Origin: Deltaproteobacteria bacterium
GTDB taxonomy: Bacteria; JACQOV01
Length of the DNA: 51,440 nucleotides
Reading direction: 5' to 3'
NCBI GenBank assembly: GCA_016202395.1
Contig: JACQOV010000022.1
Coordinates: 1-51,440, forward strand
Below are positions 9,205 through 17,117 of this stretch, piece after piece. The first letter of the stretch is position 1. Each line of letters starts with the position of its first letter. Both the position numbers and the translations under genes were made by a program. Below the pieces are notes generated by a model. That model searched no databases, was not told the origin of the DNA, and worked only from the letters and a program-made list of their open reading frames with translations.

Positions 9205-9891
9205 ATGCAAATTGCGATTATTGGGGTGGGGCGTTTTGGGACCAAATTAGCGACGACGGTGGCCCGTTTGGGGGCCGAGGTCATTGCGGTGGACACACGG
9301 GAACACAATGTGGAAGAGGTCAAGGACCGAGTAGCTCAGGCCGTCGTTGCCGATTGCACGGATGAACGCGCGATGCGGGCCATCGGAATTTCAGATGTTG
9401 ATGTTGCTGTGGTGGCCATTGGTGAGGATCTGGAGATGAGTGTCATGAGTACCGTGGTGTTGAGACGTTTGGGGGTTAGTAAGATCGTGGCTCGCGCCGT
9501 CTCGCAGATTCATGAACAGATCTTAAAAGAGATGGGAGCTAGCCAGATCATTCGAATTGAGGAGCAGATGGGAGAACAGGTTGCGCACTGGCTGGTTGCT
9601 CCCGATGTTTTACAGCGGATCAGTTTTCCAGGCGGGTACACGTTAGTGGAGATGCGGGTTCCAGAAAAATTCATGGGGAAAACGTTGGTGGAATCGAGGG
9701 TCCGAGAAGATTACGGTCTCACGGTCGCTGCCATTCAGAAGAGAATCCCCGAGATCAATGAAGAAGGGAAGAGTCATTATCGGATCAAAACGATGACCCC
9801 TCCCAATCCAACGGATCAGATGGGTGAAGATGACATCCTGGTGGTGATTGGCGAGGATGAGAAGATCGATCAGTTTCTGAGGGAGGATTAA
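9205..9891 (+). CDS. trkA: TrkA/KtrA-type potassium uptake regulator (single RCK)
   Basis: The ATG at 9205 follows GGAGGAG by about 6 bases. The 228-residue product has an N-terminal RCK/Rossmann domain (GVGRFGTKLA, residues 7-16, and VDTRE for the nucleotide ribose) and a C-terminal TrkA_C domain (about 140-228). That single-RCK size matches KtrA, the octameric ring that gates KtrB in response to ATP/ADP, rather than the two-RCK TrkA. It presumably gates the TrkH-like protein encoded just upstream. The sensor gene at 9896 starts 4 bases after its stop, which suggests an operon. Confidence 0.95.
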   Translation: MQIAIIGVGRFGTKLATTVARLGAEVIAVDTREHNVEEVKDRVAQAVVADCTDERAMRAIGISDVDVAVVAIGEDLEMSVMSTVVLRRLGVSKIVARAVSQIHEQILKEMGASQIIRIEEQMGEQVAHWLVAPDVLQRISFPGGYTLVEMRVPEKFMGKTLVESRVREDYGLTVAAIQKRIPEINEEGKSHYRIKTMTPPNPTDQMGEDDILVVIGEDEKIDQFLRED

Positions 9892-9895
9892 TCCT

Positions 9896-10879
9896 ATGCA
9901 GCTCTCTATTCAACGACGCATTCAGATGAGTTATTTTATTGCCATCCTTTTGGTGGCCCTCATTGGATTATTTTCGTTTTATTACTTGCATCGAATCCAT
10001 AAATCGCTTGAATCTATTTTCTCGAACGACCTGGAACGGGCTCAAACAGGAGAGGAGCTTCAAACCCAGTACCAGCAACTAGACCGCTATACTCAGGCGT
10101 TCCTGGCTCATCCTGAGGATGTGGCGGAACAAGAACGGTGGAAGAATGCTTTAGATCAGTTGATCCAAGAGATTCAGAAGGGGAAATCGGTTTCACTCGC
10201 TTCAAGCCAGCAAAATCTCCAAAAACTTCAGCTGCAAACGCAGAGAAACATGGGGCTTGTTTTGTTCCTCACTTTCTTTGGCGGAATTTTTATCGCCTTC
10301 TATTTCCCCAGCCGCGTCGTTTTGCCTATGCGCCGTTTTGTTTCAACGTTGCGAGAGGTTCAAGACTGCAATTTTGAGGCCTCCCTCAATATGAAGGGGG
10401 GGGATGAACTCGCTCAGGTTGGGCATGAGATCGATCGTTTGATCTCTCGAATTCGCGAGTTCGATGACATGAAAGTGAAGAAGATCGCTTTTGAACGTCG
10501 CAGATTCGACACCTTGGCCAACATGGTTGATATCGGCGTCGTTGTGGTGAACATTGAGAATCAGATTGTTTATATGAACTCGCAGCTCTTCACTGTCCTT
10601 GGCTTGGAGTCGGAGGAGGTCATCGGGAACGAGGTCGATTCAGCCCCGCTTCCCGATGAATTGAAAGATCTCCTAAGGGAAAGTTTGGATAAGAAGGAGA
10701 AATTTGATAATCACGAGATAACGATGTCGATTCGCAATAAAGAAGAAAAGGTGACCCCGGTCACAGTGAATGTGGATCTGGGGATGGTTCGGAACCATGC
10801 GGGGGATGTGGTGAATCTGATTGTGACGTTAGAGGAAAAGCAGACAAGCTGGGCGGAGAAGTTATTTCAGAGGATTTAA
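9896..10879 (+). CDS. Membrane sensor with HAMP and PAS domains but no kinase
   Basis: The 327-residue protein has a transmembrane helix at about 12-31, a periplasmic helical region of about 85 residues (rich in Gln/Glu, coiled-coil-like), a second membrane helix (about 119-140), a HAMP linker (about 140-195) and a PAS domain (about 205-310; LANMVDIGVVVVNIENQIVYMN, then LGLESEEVIGNEV). It stops there: no HisKA, HATPase, GGDEF or phosphatase follows. It may signal through a partner, or tune K+ transport given its place directly after trkA. Its SD is the GGAGGA at the end of trkA. hemB begins 2 bases after its stop. Confidence 0.8.
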   Translation: MQLSIQRRIQMSYFIAILLVALIGLFSFYYLHRIHKSLESIFSNDLERAQTGEELQTQYQQLDRYTQAFLAHPEDVAEQERWKNALDQLIQEIQKGKSVSLASSQQNLQKLQLQTQRNMGLVLFLTFFGGIFIAFYFPSRVVLPMRRFVSTLREVQDCNFEASLNMKGGDELAQVGHEIDRLISRIREFDDMKVKKIAFERRRFDTLANMVDIGVVVVNIENQIVYMNSQLFTVLGLESEEVIGNEVDSAPLPDELKDLLRESLDKKEKFDNHEITMSIRNKEEKVTPVTVNVDLGMVRNHAGDVVNLIVTLEEKQTSWAEKLFQRI

Positions 10880-10881
10880 AG

Positions 10882-11874
10882 ATGGCATTCCCAAAAACTC
10901 GGATGAGGCGTCTTCGCAGAAACACAACGATTCGTCGCTGGGTGCGGCAGACGCGTTTAACGGCGGATCAGCTCGTCTACCCTTTGTTTGTTCAGTCGAA
11001 GCCAAAAGGGAGGCAAGCGATCTCTTCGCTACCCGGGCAATTTCGATATTCTGTCGATCCGATTGCTAAAGAGGCTAAGGCCGTTTATGCATTGGGGATT
11101 CCCGCAATTCTTCTTTTTGGAATTCCCAAAACGAAAGATGAAGCGGGCTCGGAGGCCTACGACGACGAGGGGATTGTTCAAGAGGCGGTTCGGGCCATTC
11201 GGAAAGCCGTTCCCGATCTTCTTGTCATTACCGATGTTTGTCTCTGTGAGTACACGAGCCAGGGTCACTGCGGTTGGGTCGATTCCTCTAGCAAAGAAAT
11301 TCGTGTAGACAATGATCGTTCTTTAGAACTTTTGTCTCGCATTGCAGTTTCACACGCAAAGGCGGGAGCTCACATCGTGGCTCCTTCCGATATGATGGAC
11401 GGGCGAGTGGCGGCGATTCGAGAGGGACTGGATCAAGAGGGTTTTACCGATGTTGCGATCCTTTCCTATGCCGCGAAGTTTTGTTCGAGCTTCTATGGCC
11501 CTTTTCGAGAAGCGGTTCGCTCCGCTCCGGAGCGAGGCGATCGGCGAACGTATCAGATGGATCCTGCCAATTCAAGAGAGGCTTTGAAAGAGATGGAGCT
11601 GGATTTGGAGGAGGGGGCCGATTTGCTGATGATTAAACCCGCGCTCCCTTATCTGGATATTATTGCCCTAGCTCGGCAGCGTTTTGAGGCTCCGATTGTT
11701 GCTTATCAGGTGAGTGGCGAGTATGCCATGATTAAATCCTCTGCTAAAAATAAAGATGAGGAGAGAGCATTGGCTCTGGAGACTCTAACGGCAATTCACC
11801 GTGCAGGGGCTGACATCCTGATCACCTATTTCGCCAAGGCATTGGCTCCTTATCTCTATCGTTTACGTCACTGA
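10882..11874 (+). CDS. hemB: Delta-aminolevulinic acid dehydratase (porphobilinogen synthase)
   Basis: HemB condenses two aminolevulinate molecules into porphobilinogen. The 330-residue product contains the cysteine-rich metal site DVCLCEYTSQGHCG, which indicates a zinc-using enzyme. The two Schiff-base lysines lie in SYAAKFCSSFYGPFREA and LMIKPALPYLD, with PSDMMDGR and YQVSGEYAM also present. It completes the set HemA/B/C/D within the window; HemL is not seen here. It is separated from hemC-hemD by the AKR, Trk and sensor genes but stays on the same strand with tight spacing. Its 3' end overlaps the end of the convergent RNase gene by 7 bases. Confidence 0.97.
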   Translation: MAFPKTRMRRLRRNTTIRRWVRQTRLTADQLVYPLFVQSKPKGRQAISSLPGQFRYSVDPIAKEAKAVYALGIPAILLFGIPKTKDEAGSEAYDDEGIVQEAVRAIRKAVPDLLVITDVCLCEYTSQGHCGWVDSSSKEIRVDNDRSLELLSRIAVSHAKAGAHIVAPSDMMDGRVAAIREGLDQEGFTDVAILSYAAKFCSSFYGPFREAVRSAPERGDRRTYQMDPANSREALKEMELDLEEGADLLMIKPALPYLDIIALARQRFEAPIVAYQVSGEYAMIKSSAKNKDEERALALETLTAIHRAGADILITYFAKALAPYLYRLRH

Positions 11875-13370
11875 ATGCGGATTTTTTCGAGAGGGAGTTG
11901 AGGATCCTCTTTAATGAGAATCTTTCGGTTGAGCTCTTTCTCAGCCTCTTTGATGAGGATGGCGTCTCCGTTCCTTAGCATCGCGCTGAGTTGGGGATGG
12001 AGGTAGACCGTCACCTTTCCCTTCTTCAATTCTAGCGATTTCCGTTTGATCTCGCGATAAACCTCAGAACAGATCGACTCCTCATTCTCAATCCAGCCCC
12101 GTCCCTCACAGGTGGCACAGGGTTGGGTGAGTGACCTGGTGAGGCTTTCCGCAACCCGGCGTCGGGTCATCTCGATGAGCCCCAGTTCCGAGATTTTAAA
12201 GACATTCGTTTGAGCGCGATCTTTTCGCAAGGCCTCCCTCATGGAGCGGAAGACCTTTTGTCGGTCGCTCTCTCGATTCATGTCGATGAAGTCAATGATG
12301 ATAATTCCTCCAATATTGCGCAGAATCAATTGGTGAACCACTTCTTCAGCCGCTTCAAGATTGGTCTTGAGGATGGTGTCTTCCAAATTTTTCTTTCCGA
12401 CAAATTTTCCGGTGTTTACGTCGATCACCGTGAGAGCCTCCGTTTCTTCAATAATGAGATAGCCTCCTGATTTCAGCCAAACCTTTTTGCTCAAGCCCTC
12501 GCGGATCTTGTTTTCAACTCCATAGTAATCAAAAATCGGCTCCGGACGATCAAAGTATTCAATGATCCCTTTTTGTCGTGGCAAGAACTTTTCAACGAAT
12601 TTAAGAATTTCCTCGTATCCCAGTTTCCAGTCCACAATAATCCGACGAACGTCGGGGGTTAAAAGATCTCGAACCGTCCGAATCGACAGATGGGGTTCTT
12701 CATACAACAGCGCGGGGATAGGGGTTGTTTCTCGCTTCTTTTGAATCTCGGACCAGAGAGCGAGGAGATAATCCAAATCGGCCTTGAGATCCTCCTCTCG
12801 AGCGCCGCAACTCGCGGTTCGAGCGATCACTCCTCCGCGAGAAGGGCGGATGGAGTCGATAAAACGTTTAAGCCTTCGTCTTTCCCGATCATTCTCAATT
12901 TTTTTGGAGACCCCTGTTAGGTCGAGTGTGGGCATTAGAACAAGGTATCGTCCCGGAAGAGAGATGTGGGAGGTGAGGCGCGCCCCTTTGGTGCCCAGCG
13001 GTTCCTTCGAGATCTGAACGATAACCTCTTGTCCCTCTTTCAAAAGGTCTTGGATCTGATCCGAGCGGCGTCCCCTAGAATATCTACGAAAATCCTCATC
13101 CTCTTCGGGCTCTTCTCCGGAGATCTCTTCAAGGCTTTTTAAGTCTTCGACGACGTCCGAGACATAAAGGAAGGCGGTTCGCTCCAAGCCAATTTCGACG
13201 AAGGCGGCCTGCATTCCTGGGAGAACTCGAACCACTTTCCCTTTGTAGACGTTCCCAACAACGCGCCGGTCTTTCTTGGATTCATAGTGAAACTCTTCAA
13301 GGACGTTGTTGTCGATGATAGCCACCCGTGTTTGGATGGGGTTGGATTCAATTAGGATCTTTTTAGGCAT
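11868..13370 (-). CDS. rng: Ribonuclease E/G family endoribonuclease (RNase G-like)
   Basis: The 500-residue product has the RNase G layout. The S1 domain is at about 36-125 (GNVYKGKVVRVLPGMQAAFVEIG). The catalytic DNase-I-like domain carries the metal aspartates in TVIDVNTGKFVG and IIIIDFIDM. The zinc-link motif CATCEGRG is near 425-432 and a short C-terminal domain follows. The extended acidic scaffold of RNase E is absent. It matures rRNA and mRNA 5' ends in well-studied bacteria. The gene converges on hemB with a 7-base overlap. A large palindrome (13405-13525) lies 34 bases upstream of its ATG, so it may sit in the 5' leader. Confidence 0.95.
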   Translation of the reverse strand: MPKKILIESNPIQTRVAIIDNNVLEEFHYESKKDRRVVGNVYKGKVVRVLPGMQAAFVEIGLERTAFLYVSDVVEDLKSLEEISGEEPEEDEDFRRYSRGRRSDQIQDLLKEGQEVIVQISKEPLGTKGARLTSHISLPGRYLVLMPTLDLTGVSKKIENDRERRRLKRFIDSIRPSRGGVIARTASCGAREEDLKADLDYLLALWSEIQKKRETTPIPALLYEEPHLSIRTVRDLLTPDVRRIIVDWKLGYEEILKFVEKFLPRQKGIIEYFDRPEPIFDYYGVENKIREGLSKKVWLKSGGYLIIEETEALTVIDVNTGKFVGKKNLEDTILKTNLEAAEEVVHQLILRNIGGIIIIDFIDMNRESDRQKVFRSMREALRKDRAQTNVFKISELGLIEMTRRRVAESLTRSLTQPCATCEGRGWIENEESICSEVYREIKRKSLELKKGKVTVYLHPQLSAMLRNGDAILIKEAEKELNRKILIKEDPQLPLEKIRIQ

Positions 13371-13404
13371 AGGCCCTTACTGTATCGATTACTCCTCAGA
13401 AAAA

Positions 13405-13525
13405 CAAGCGTCCTCGGAAAGACCCACGGGTCCTGTCATGGGGCTTCCCCCAGGCGTGCTCCACTGTCCGCGCGCCTGGGGGTCCCCCGCCCCATGCCAC
13501 CCGTGGGTCTTTCCGAGGCGGCTTG
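13405..13525. repeat. Large palindromic element, copy 1 of 2
   Basis: A 121-bp inverted repeat. The outer arms at 13405-13431 and 13499-13525 pair over 27 bases with two mismatches. Inside, CATGGGGC pairs with GCCCCATG and CCCCCAGGCG with CGCCTGGGGG, around a GC-rich loop. The core of about 70 bp is nearly identical to the one at 36204-36275, while the outer arms have unrelated sequence but are still self-complementary. It lies between rng and the HNH gene, 34 bases before the rng start. Its function is unknown; it could be a structured RNA, an mRNA control element or a mobile palindrome. Confidence 0.85.
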
Positions 13526-13549
13526 TGCTGTTTGAGTCCGAAGGGCGAG

Positions 13550-13588
13550 TTGAAGATTCCCCGCAACTTGGCTCTCGGGGAGCTTCAA
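13550..13588. repeat. Local hairpin between two large palindromes
   Basis: TTGAAG pairs with CTTCAA, and TCCCCG with CGGGGA inside it, around a 12-base loop. An enclosing GAGTTGA/TCAACTC pair (13547-13553 and 13604-13610) competes with it. It lies between copy 1 of the large palindrome and the long rod-like repeat, so the whole 620-base gap upstream of the HNH gene is filled with potential structure and I see no credible protein-coding gene in it. Confidence 0.55.
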
Positions 13589-13637
13589 ATTTTGCCATCT
13601 CTATCAACTCACTGGGATATCTTTTCGAAGTAACGTT

Positions 13638-13895
13638 ACGAAATTTTGGGGTATCCGTTAGGGGAGGTAGGTCTCTGAACGAGCGGTTCATTTCGAGCTG
13701 TGTCACTGTTGGCTCCGCAAAGCAGCGGAGCGGATGGCTCACAATCGGTGTCGATCCGTGAAGCCTGTCCTTTCCGTATGTGTTTCTCCAGGGTGAAATC
13801 AGGGGACGTAGCTGCTTTGCGAAGCTTACAGTGGCTAGGCGAGAAATGCTAGCGAGTTCAGAGACCTACCTCTCTTAGAGGAGTTGAAAATTTCG
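13638..13895. repeat. Long rod-like imperfect inverted repeat (~258 bp)
   Basis: A perfect 17-bp pair (13664-13680 with 13856-13872) is followed inward by CATTTC/GAAATG and then a 20-of-23 pair (13704-13726 with 13811-13833), leaving an apical domain of about 84 bases that has its own hairpin (GCTCCGC/GCGGAGC). ACGAAATTTT matches on the outer flanks. The shape is a long interrupted rod. It is either a non-coding RNA of 6S-like outline or a miniature inverted-repeat element. No 6S consensus could be confirmed. It ends about 95 bases before the HNH start. Confidence 0.7.
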
Positions 13896-13990
13896 TGAGA
13901 GAGTGAGGAAAAAACATTCCGGTGGATTCGAAATGGGAATAAGGTCGTCACCTTATTGATATCTTTATGCTTTTTTGATAGCTTAAAAAC

Positions 13991-14590
13991 ATGGTCAATA
14001 GCGCCGTTCTGGTGGTCAATCGGCTGTATGTCCCGATCCACGTAACAACAGTTCGTCGAGCCTTCACGCTTCTCTACGCGGGCATCGCCAAAGCGATCGA
14101 TCCGCAATTTCAGACCTTCGATTTCAAAAGTTGGGCCGAACTCTCGGTGATCGCTCATGAGGAAAAAGTGGGGCTCGTGAATCGCGCCATTCGAATCCCT
14201 CGTGTGATTGCGTTGCAAACCTATGATCGGATTCCGCGAAAACATATTCGGTTTAGTCGGATCAACATCTTTCTTCGAGACAAGAATACATGCCAATATT
14301 GCGGGCGGCATTTTTCCAAGGGCGAACTGAATATCGATCATGTGATTCCTAGGTCGCGAGGTGGGAAAACGGAGTGGGAAAACGTCGTTTGCAGCTGTTT
14401 CGATTGTAATCGCAGAAAAGGGGGCGAAACCCCGGGAGAGGCGAATATGACGTTGATTGCTCAGCCGCGAAAACCTCAACTCGCAACATGGGGGCGGATC
14501 TCGCTCCGGGGTTGTCCCTATGAGGAGTGGCGTCCGTTTTTGAGCTGGATCGACGCCTCCTATTGGAACGTGGAGCTTTCTCAAGAGTAA
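13991..14590 (+). CDS. HNH endonuclease family protein
   Basis: The 199-residue product carries a complete HNH/McrA-like zinc-nuclease domain at about 98-155: CQYCGRHF, then DHVIPRSRGGKTEWENVV with the catalytic His, and CSCFDCNRRKGG supplying the second zinc pair. The N-terminal 95 residues (VLVVNRLYVPIHVTTVRRAFTLL and so on) belong to a conserved stand-alone HNH family common in bacterial genomes and not tied to restriction systems; its role is unknown. No methyltransferase or phage gene neighbours it. A MinD-like ATPase follows 18 bases later. The long palindromic region upstream is its most notable context. The ribosome site is weak. Confidence 0.9.
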   Translation: MVNSAVLVVNRLYVPIHVTTVRRAFTLLYAGIAKAIDPQFQTFDFKSWAELSVIAHEEKVGLVNRAIRIPRVIALQTYDRIPRKHIRFSRINIFLRDKNTCQYCGRHFSKGELNIDHVIPRSRGGKTEWENVVCSCFDCNRRKGGETPGEANMTLIAQPRKPQLATWGRISLRGCPYEEWRPFLSWIDASYWNVELSQE

Positions 14591-14608
14591 CCCCCTAAGG
14601 AGGTTGGA

Positions 14609-15610
14609 ATGGAGATGTCTGTGCCTCAGGTTTTGGAACTTGTGCCCAAACGCGCGGCGGTGCGCTCGGTTTTGAAAGAGAAAGGGAATCTTCGACCTCC
14701 CATCGTTTGGGCTGTGGGAGGGGGGAAGGGGGGAGTGGGTAAAAGTTTTGTCGTGAGCAATTTGGGGATTTTCCTCGGCAAACAGGGGCATCGAACTCTT
14801 TTAGTGGATGCTGATTTTGGAGGCTCCAATCTCCACACCTTCTTGGGAATGTCCGCGCCGACGCGAGGCCTTCACGATTTCTTCGCGAAGCGTTCTCGCA
14901 ATATTGGGGAGTTGGTTGTTCCTACCGAGATCTCGGGAGTCTCCCTTTTGGGAGGGGCGCAATATTATTTGGAAGCGGCCAATCCGAAGTTCGCTCAGAA
15001 GGAACGGCTGCAACAAATTTTAACTCGCGCCGATACGGACTATGTGTTACTGGATCTTGGAGCCGGGACCGCTTTTTACATCCTGGATTTGTTCCTCTTC
15101 GCTCAAGAAAAGATAGTGGTCGTTAGCCCTGAGCCGACATCAGTGGAAAATGTCTATCAGTTTCTAAAAAGCGCCTTTTTCCGTTGGGTGAAGCGAGAGA
15201 TCTCCTCTCCACAAATCAAACAGTGGGTCGATCGAGCGATCGATCAACGCGCTGATAATGGAATTAAAACCCCGGTGGATCTTATCCAGCGGATCTCGGA
15301 GATGGATCCGCAACTGACAGAAGAGGTGGAAAATCTTCGCCGATCGTTTCGAGTGAAGCTGGTTGTCAATCAGGTCCGAACTTCAAAGGATAGTCGGTTG
15401 CTCGATGCGATTGTGCAAGCTTGTGATAAACATCTGGGATTAACGGTGGAGCCCTTGGGGTGTGTCCCATTTGATGATACCGTGTGGAAGTCCATCCGAA
15501 GTCGAAAACCTTTTGTGCAGCACTATTCTCATTCTGCCTCAGCTCGCCGTTTAGAGATATTGCTTAAAAAATTGGTTTTACCGGAAAAGGGTAAACATGG
15601 AGTTGCCTGA
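14609..15610 (+). CDS. MinD/FlhG-like P-loop ATPase
   Basis: A 333-residue ATPase with the deviant Walker A motif GGGKGGVGKS (37-46), whose first lysine marks ParA/MinD dimers, switch I DADFGGSNLHT and switch II VLLDLGAG. A middle insertion of about 50 residues and the ending differ from MinD proper. The family includes FlhG/MinD2, which place flagella or other surface structures, but no flagellar or Min genes are visible here. AGGAGG is placed well before ATG 14609. The next gene begins inside its 3' end (14-base overlap), so the J/HTH protein is coupled and likely a partner. Confidence 0.9.
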   Translation: MEMSVPQVLELVPKRAAVRSVLKEKGNLRPPIVWAVGGGKGGVGKSFVVSNLGIFLGKQGHRTLLVDADFGGSNLHTFLGMSAPTRGLHDFFAKRSRNIGELVVPTEISGVSLLGGAQYYLEAANPKFAQKERLQQILTRADTDYVLLDLGAGTAFYILDLFLFAQEKIVVVSPEPTSVENVYQFLKSAFFRWVKREISSPQIKQWVDRAIDQRADNGIKTPVDLIQRISEMDPQLTEEVENLRRSFRVKLVVNQVRTSKDSRLLDAIVQACDKHLGLTVEPLGCVPFDDTVWKSIRSRKPFVQHYSHSASARRLEILLKKLVLPEKGKHGVA

Positions 15611-16193
15611 AGATTATTATTCTTTGCTTCGCATTCCTCACAACGCGACGGATGACGAGATTCGCCAGGCCTATGAGGAGGCCATGGAGATGTATGAGGA
15701 AGATGGAGTGGCCACCTACGGTCTCTTGACATCGGAAGAGAGGGCTGAGTTGTTGAAGCATGTCCGAGAGGCCTATCGAGTTTTAAGCGATGTGCTCCAT
15801 CGGCGGCGCTATAATGCTTCTCTGCCAAAGAAAGCTGCGGAGGCGAAAATTTCCCCTCAACCCGTCCCTTCTGCCGAGTCCGCAAAGGTGCCGTCAACGG
15901 TAGAGCCTCACAAGGTCCCAGACGAGATTTTACAAAAAGGGGGGCCGTTCGATGGCCCCACGTTGCGTTCTATTCGTGAACAAATGGCTGTTTCTTTGGA
16001 GGAGATCTCCGAATACACGAAGATCAGTATTGGGACTCTTCGTTTTGTGGAGGAGGAAAGGTTTCAAGTGCTTCCACCCCTTATCTATCTTAAAGCTTTT
16101 ATTAGCCAATACGCACGGTATCTCGGTCTGGATCCCCATCGAGTGGTGGAGGACTATCTCACTCGTTACCATCAAGCCATAGGGAAGTCCTAA
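15597..16193 (+). CDS. J-like domain fused to RodZ-type helix-turn-helix protein
   Basis: The protein is 198 residues. Positions 1-72 resemble a DnaJ domain (DYYSLLRIPHNATDDEIRQAYEEAM ... REAYRVLSDVLHRRRYN), but the loop that should carry HPD has no such triad, so stimulation of DnaK is unlikely. A Pro/Ala/Glu linker (about 78-115) leads to a RodZ-like HTH domain (about 118-195; LRSIREQMAVSLEEISEYTKI, FISQYARYLGLDPHRVV). The protein may tie the MinD-like ATPase to a structure or promoter. It overlaps that gene by 14 bases and is followed 3 bases later by the patatin gene. Confidence 0.8.
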   Translation: MELPEDYYSLLRIPHNATDDEIRQAYEEAMEMYEEDGVATYGLLTSEERAELLKHVREAYRVLSDVLHRRRYNASLPKKAAEAKISPQPVPSAESAKVPSTVEPHKVPDEILQKGGPFDGPTLRSIREQMAVSLEEISEYTKISIGTLRFVEEERFQVLPPLIYLKAFISQYARYLGLDPHRVVEDYLTRYHQAIGKS

Positions 16194-16196
16194 ATC

Positions 16197-17117
16197 GTGA
16201 AACCCTCTGGATCACCGCGAATCGGTTTGGCCTTAGGGGGGGGCGCCGCAAGGGGGCTCTCTCATATTGGGGCGCTCGAAGGTTTGGAAGAGGCTGGTAT
16301 TCCGATGGATGTCATCGCAGGAACCAGCATGGGGGCTTTGGTGGGGGCTTGTTACGCTGCCTTTCCCAATGCCAGGAAGGTTCATGAAGCATTTCTCCGT
16401 TTCATCTATAGCGAGCACTTTCCAATCGATCGTTTTGATTTTCTTCGAGATCATCTCTCCGCCGAAGAGATGGAGGAGCCGCTCCCTGGACCGATCCAAC
16501 AGTTCAAGAAGGTTGTTCAGAAAGGGTTTTTTTATGGTTCCTCCGTGGTTCGCCGATCGTTTGTTCCTGAGGAGGATTTTCGCAAAGGGATCGAGATGCT
16601 TCTCCCCGACCTCAGAATCGAGCAGCTTTCTATCCCCTTTGTCGCCGTAGCCACCGATCTTAGTTCGGGTCGCGAAGTTCTTCTCTCCAAAGGTCCTTTG
16701 AGAGAAGCGGTTCTTGCAAGCTCTGCCATCCCGGGGGTTTTCCCTCCCGTTTCTTATGAAGGGCGCGAGCTGGTGGATGGGAGTTGGGTTCACAATATTC
16801 CAGTGGAACCGGTTCGAAAGCTGGGGGCTGATATCGTGATTGCAATGGATATCTCCAGGGATATCCAAGACACCTCCCATTGGAGACGAGGGCTCAATAT
16901 CGTGTTCCGCACCAATGCGATCACACGGAGTGTTCTTCAAAAAATCCAACTCCAAGGGAGCGATGTCTGTTTGCGCCCCGACATTGGGAGGATGCATTGG
17001 GGGGATTTTCGTGAACCCGAAGAGTGTATTGCCATCGGGAGGGAAGAGGCGTATCGAAAACTTCCTTTAATTCGATCGGTCATCAATCAATGGGCTTCGA
17101 AAGACATCAAAAGTTAA
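16197..17117 (+). CDS. Patatin-like phospholipase (RssA type)
   Basis: A 306-residue patatin-fold acyl hydrolase starting at GTG 16197. The oxyanion-hole loop GGGAARG (14-20), the nucleophile elbow GTSMG with Ser44, and the dyad aspartate in LVDGSWVHNIP (near 190) are all present, so it should be active. No signal peptide is seen, so it is cytoplasmic or peripheral, like RssA/YlbK. Its 3' end overlaps the likely rluD start by 28 bases. The physiological lipid is unknown. Confidence 0.92.
   Translation: MKPSGSPRIGLALGGGAARGLSHIGALEGLEEAGIPMDVIAGTSMGALVGACYAAFPNARKVHEAFLRFIYSEHFPIDRFDFLRDHLSAEEMEEPLPGPIQQFKKVVQKGFFYGSSVVRRSFVPEEDFRKGIEMLLPDLRIEQLSIPFVAVATDLSSGREVLLSKGPLREAVLASSAIPGVFPPVSYEGRELVDGSWVHNIPVEPVRKLGADIVIAMDISRDIQDTSHWRRGLNIVFRTNAITRSVLQKIQLQGSDVCLRPDIGRMHWGDFREPEECIAIGREEAYRKLPLIRSVINQWASKDIKS

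Noticed and set aside
13306..13761. Open frames of 117-151 codons on both strands over the palindrome
   Set aside because: They arise from GC-rich self-complementary DNA, have no family resemblance or SD, and mirror each other.
13638..13895. Possible cobalamin riboswitch on the minus strand (GCCACTGT string)
   Set aside because: The B12 box and the other conserved segments are absent, and the string is explained by the inverted repeat.
17024..17089. Longer N-terminus for RluD
   Set aside because: The extra 22 residues lie wholly within the patatin gene and match no RluD family sequence.
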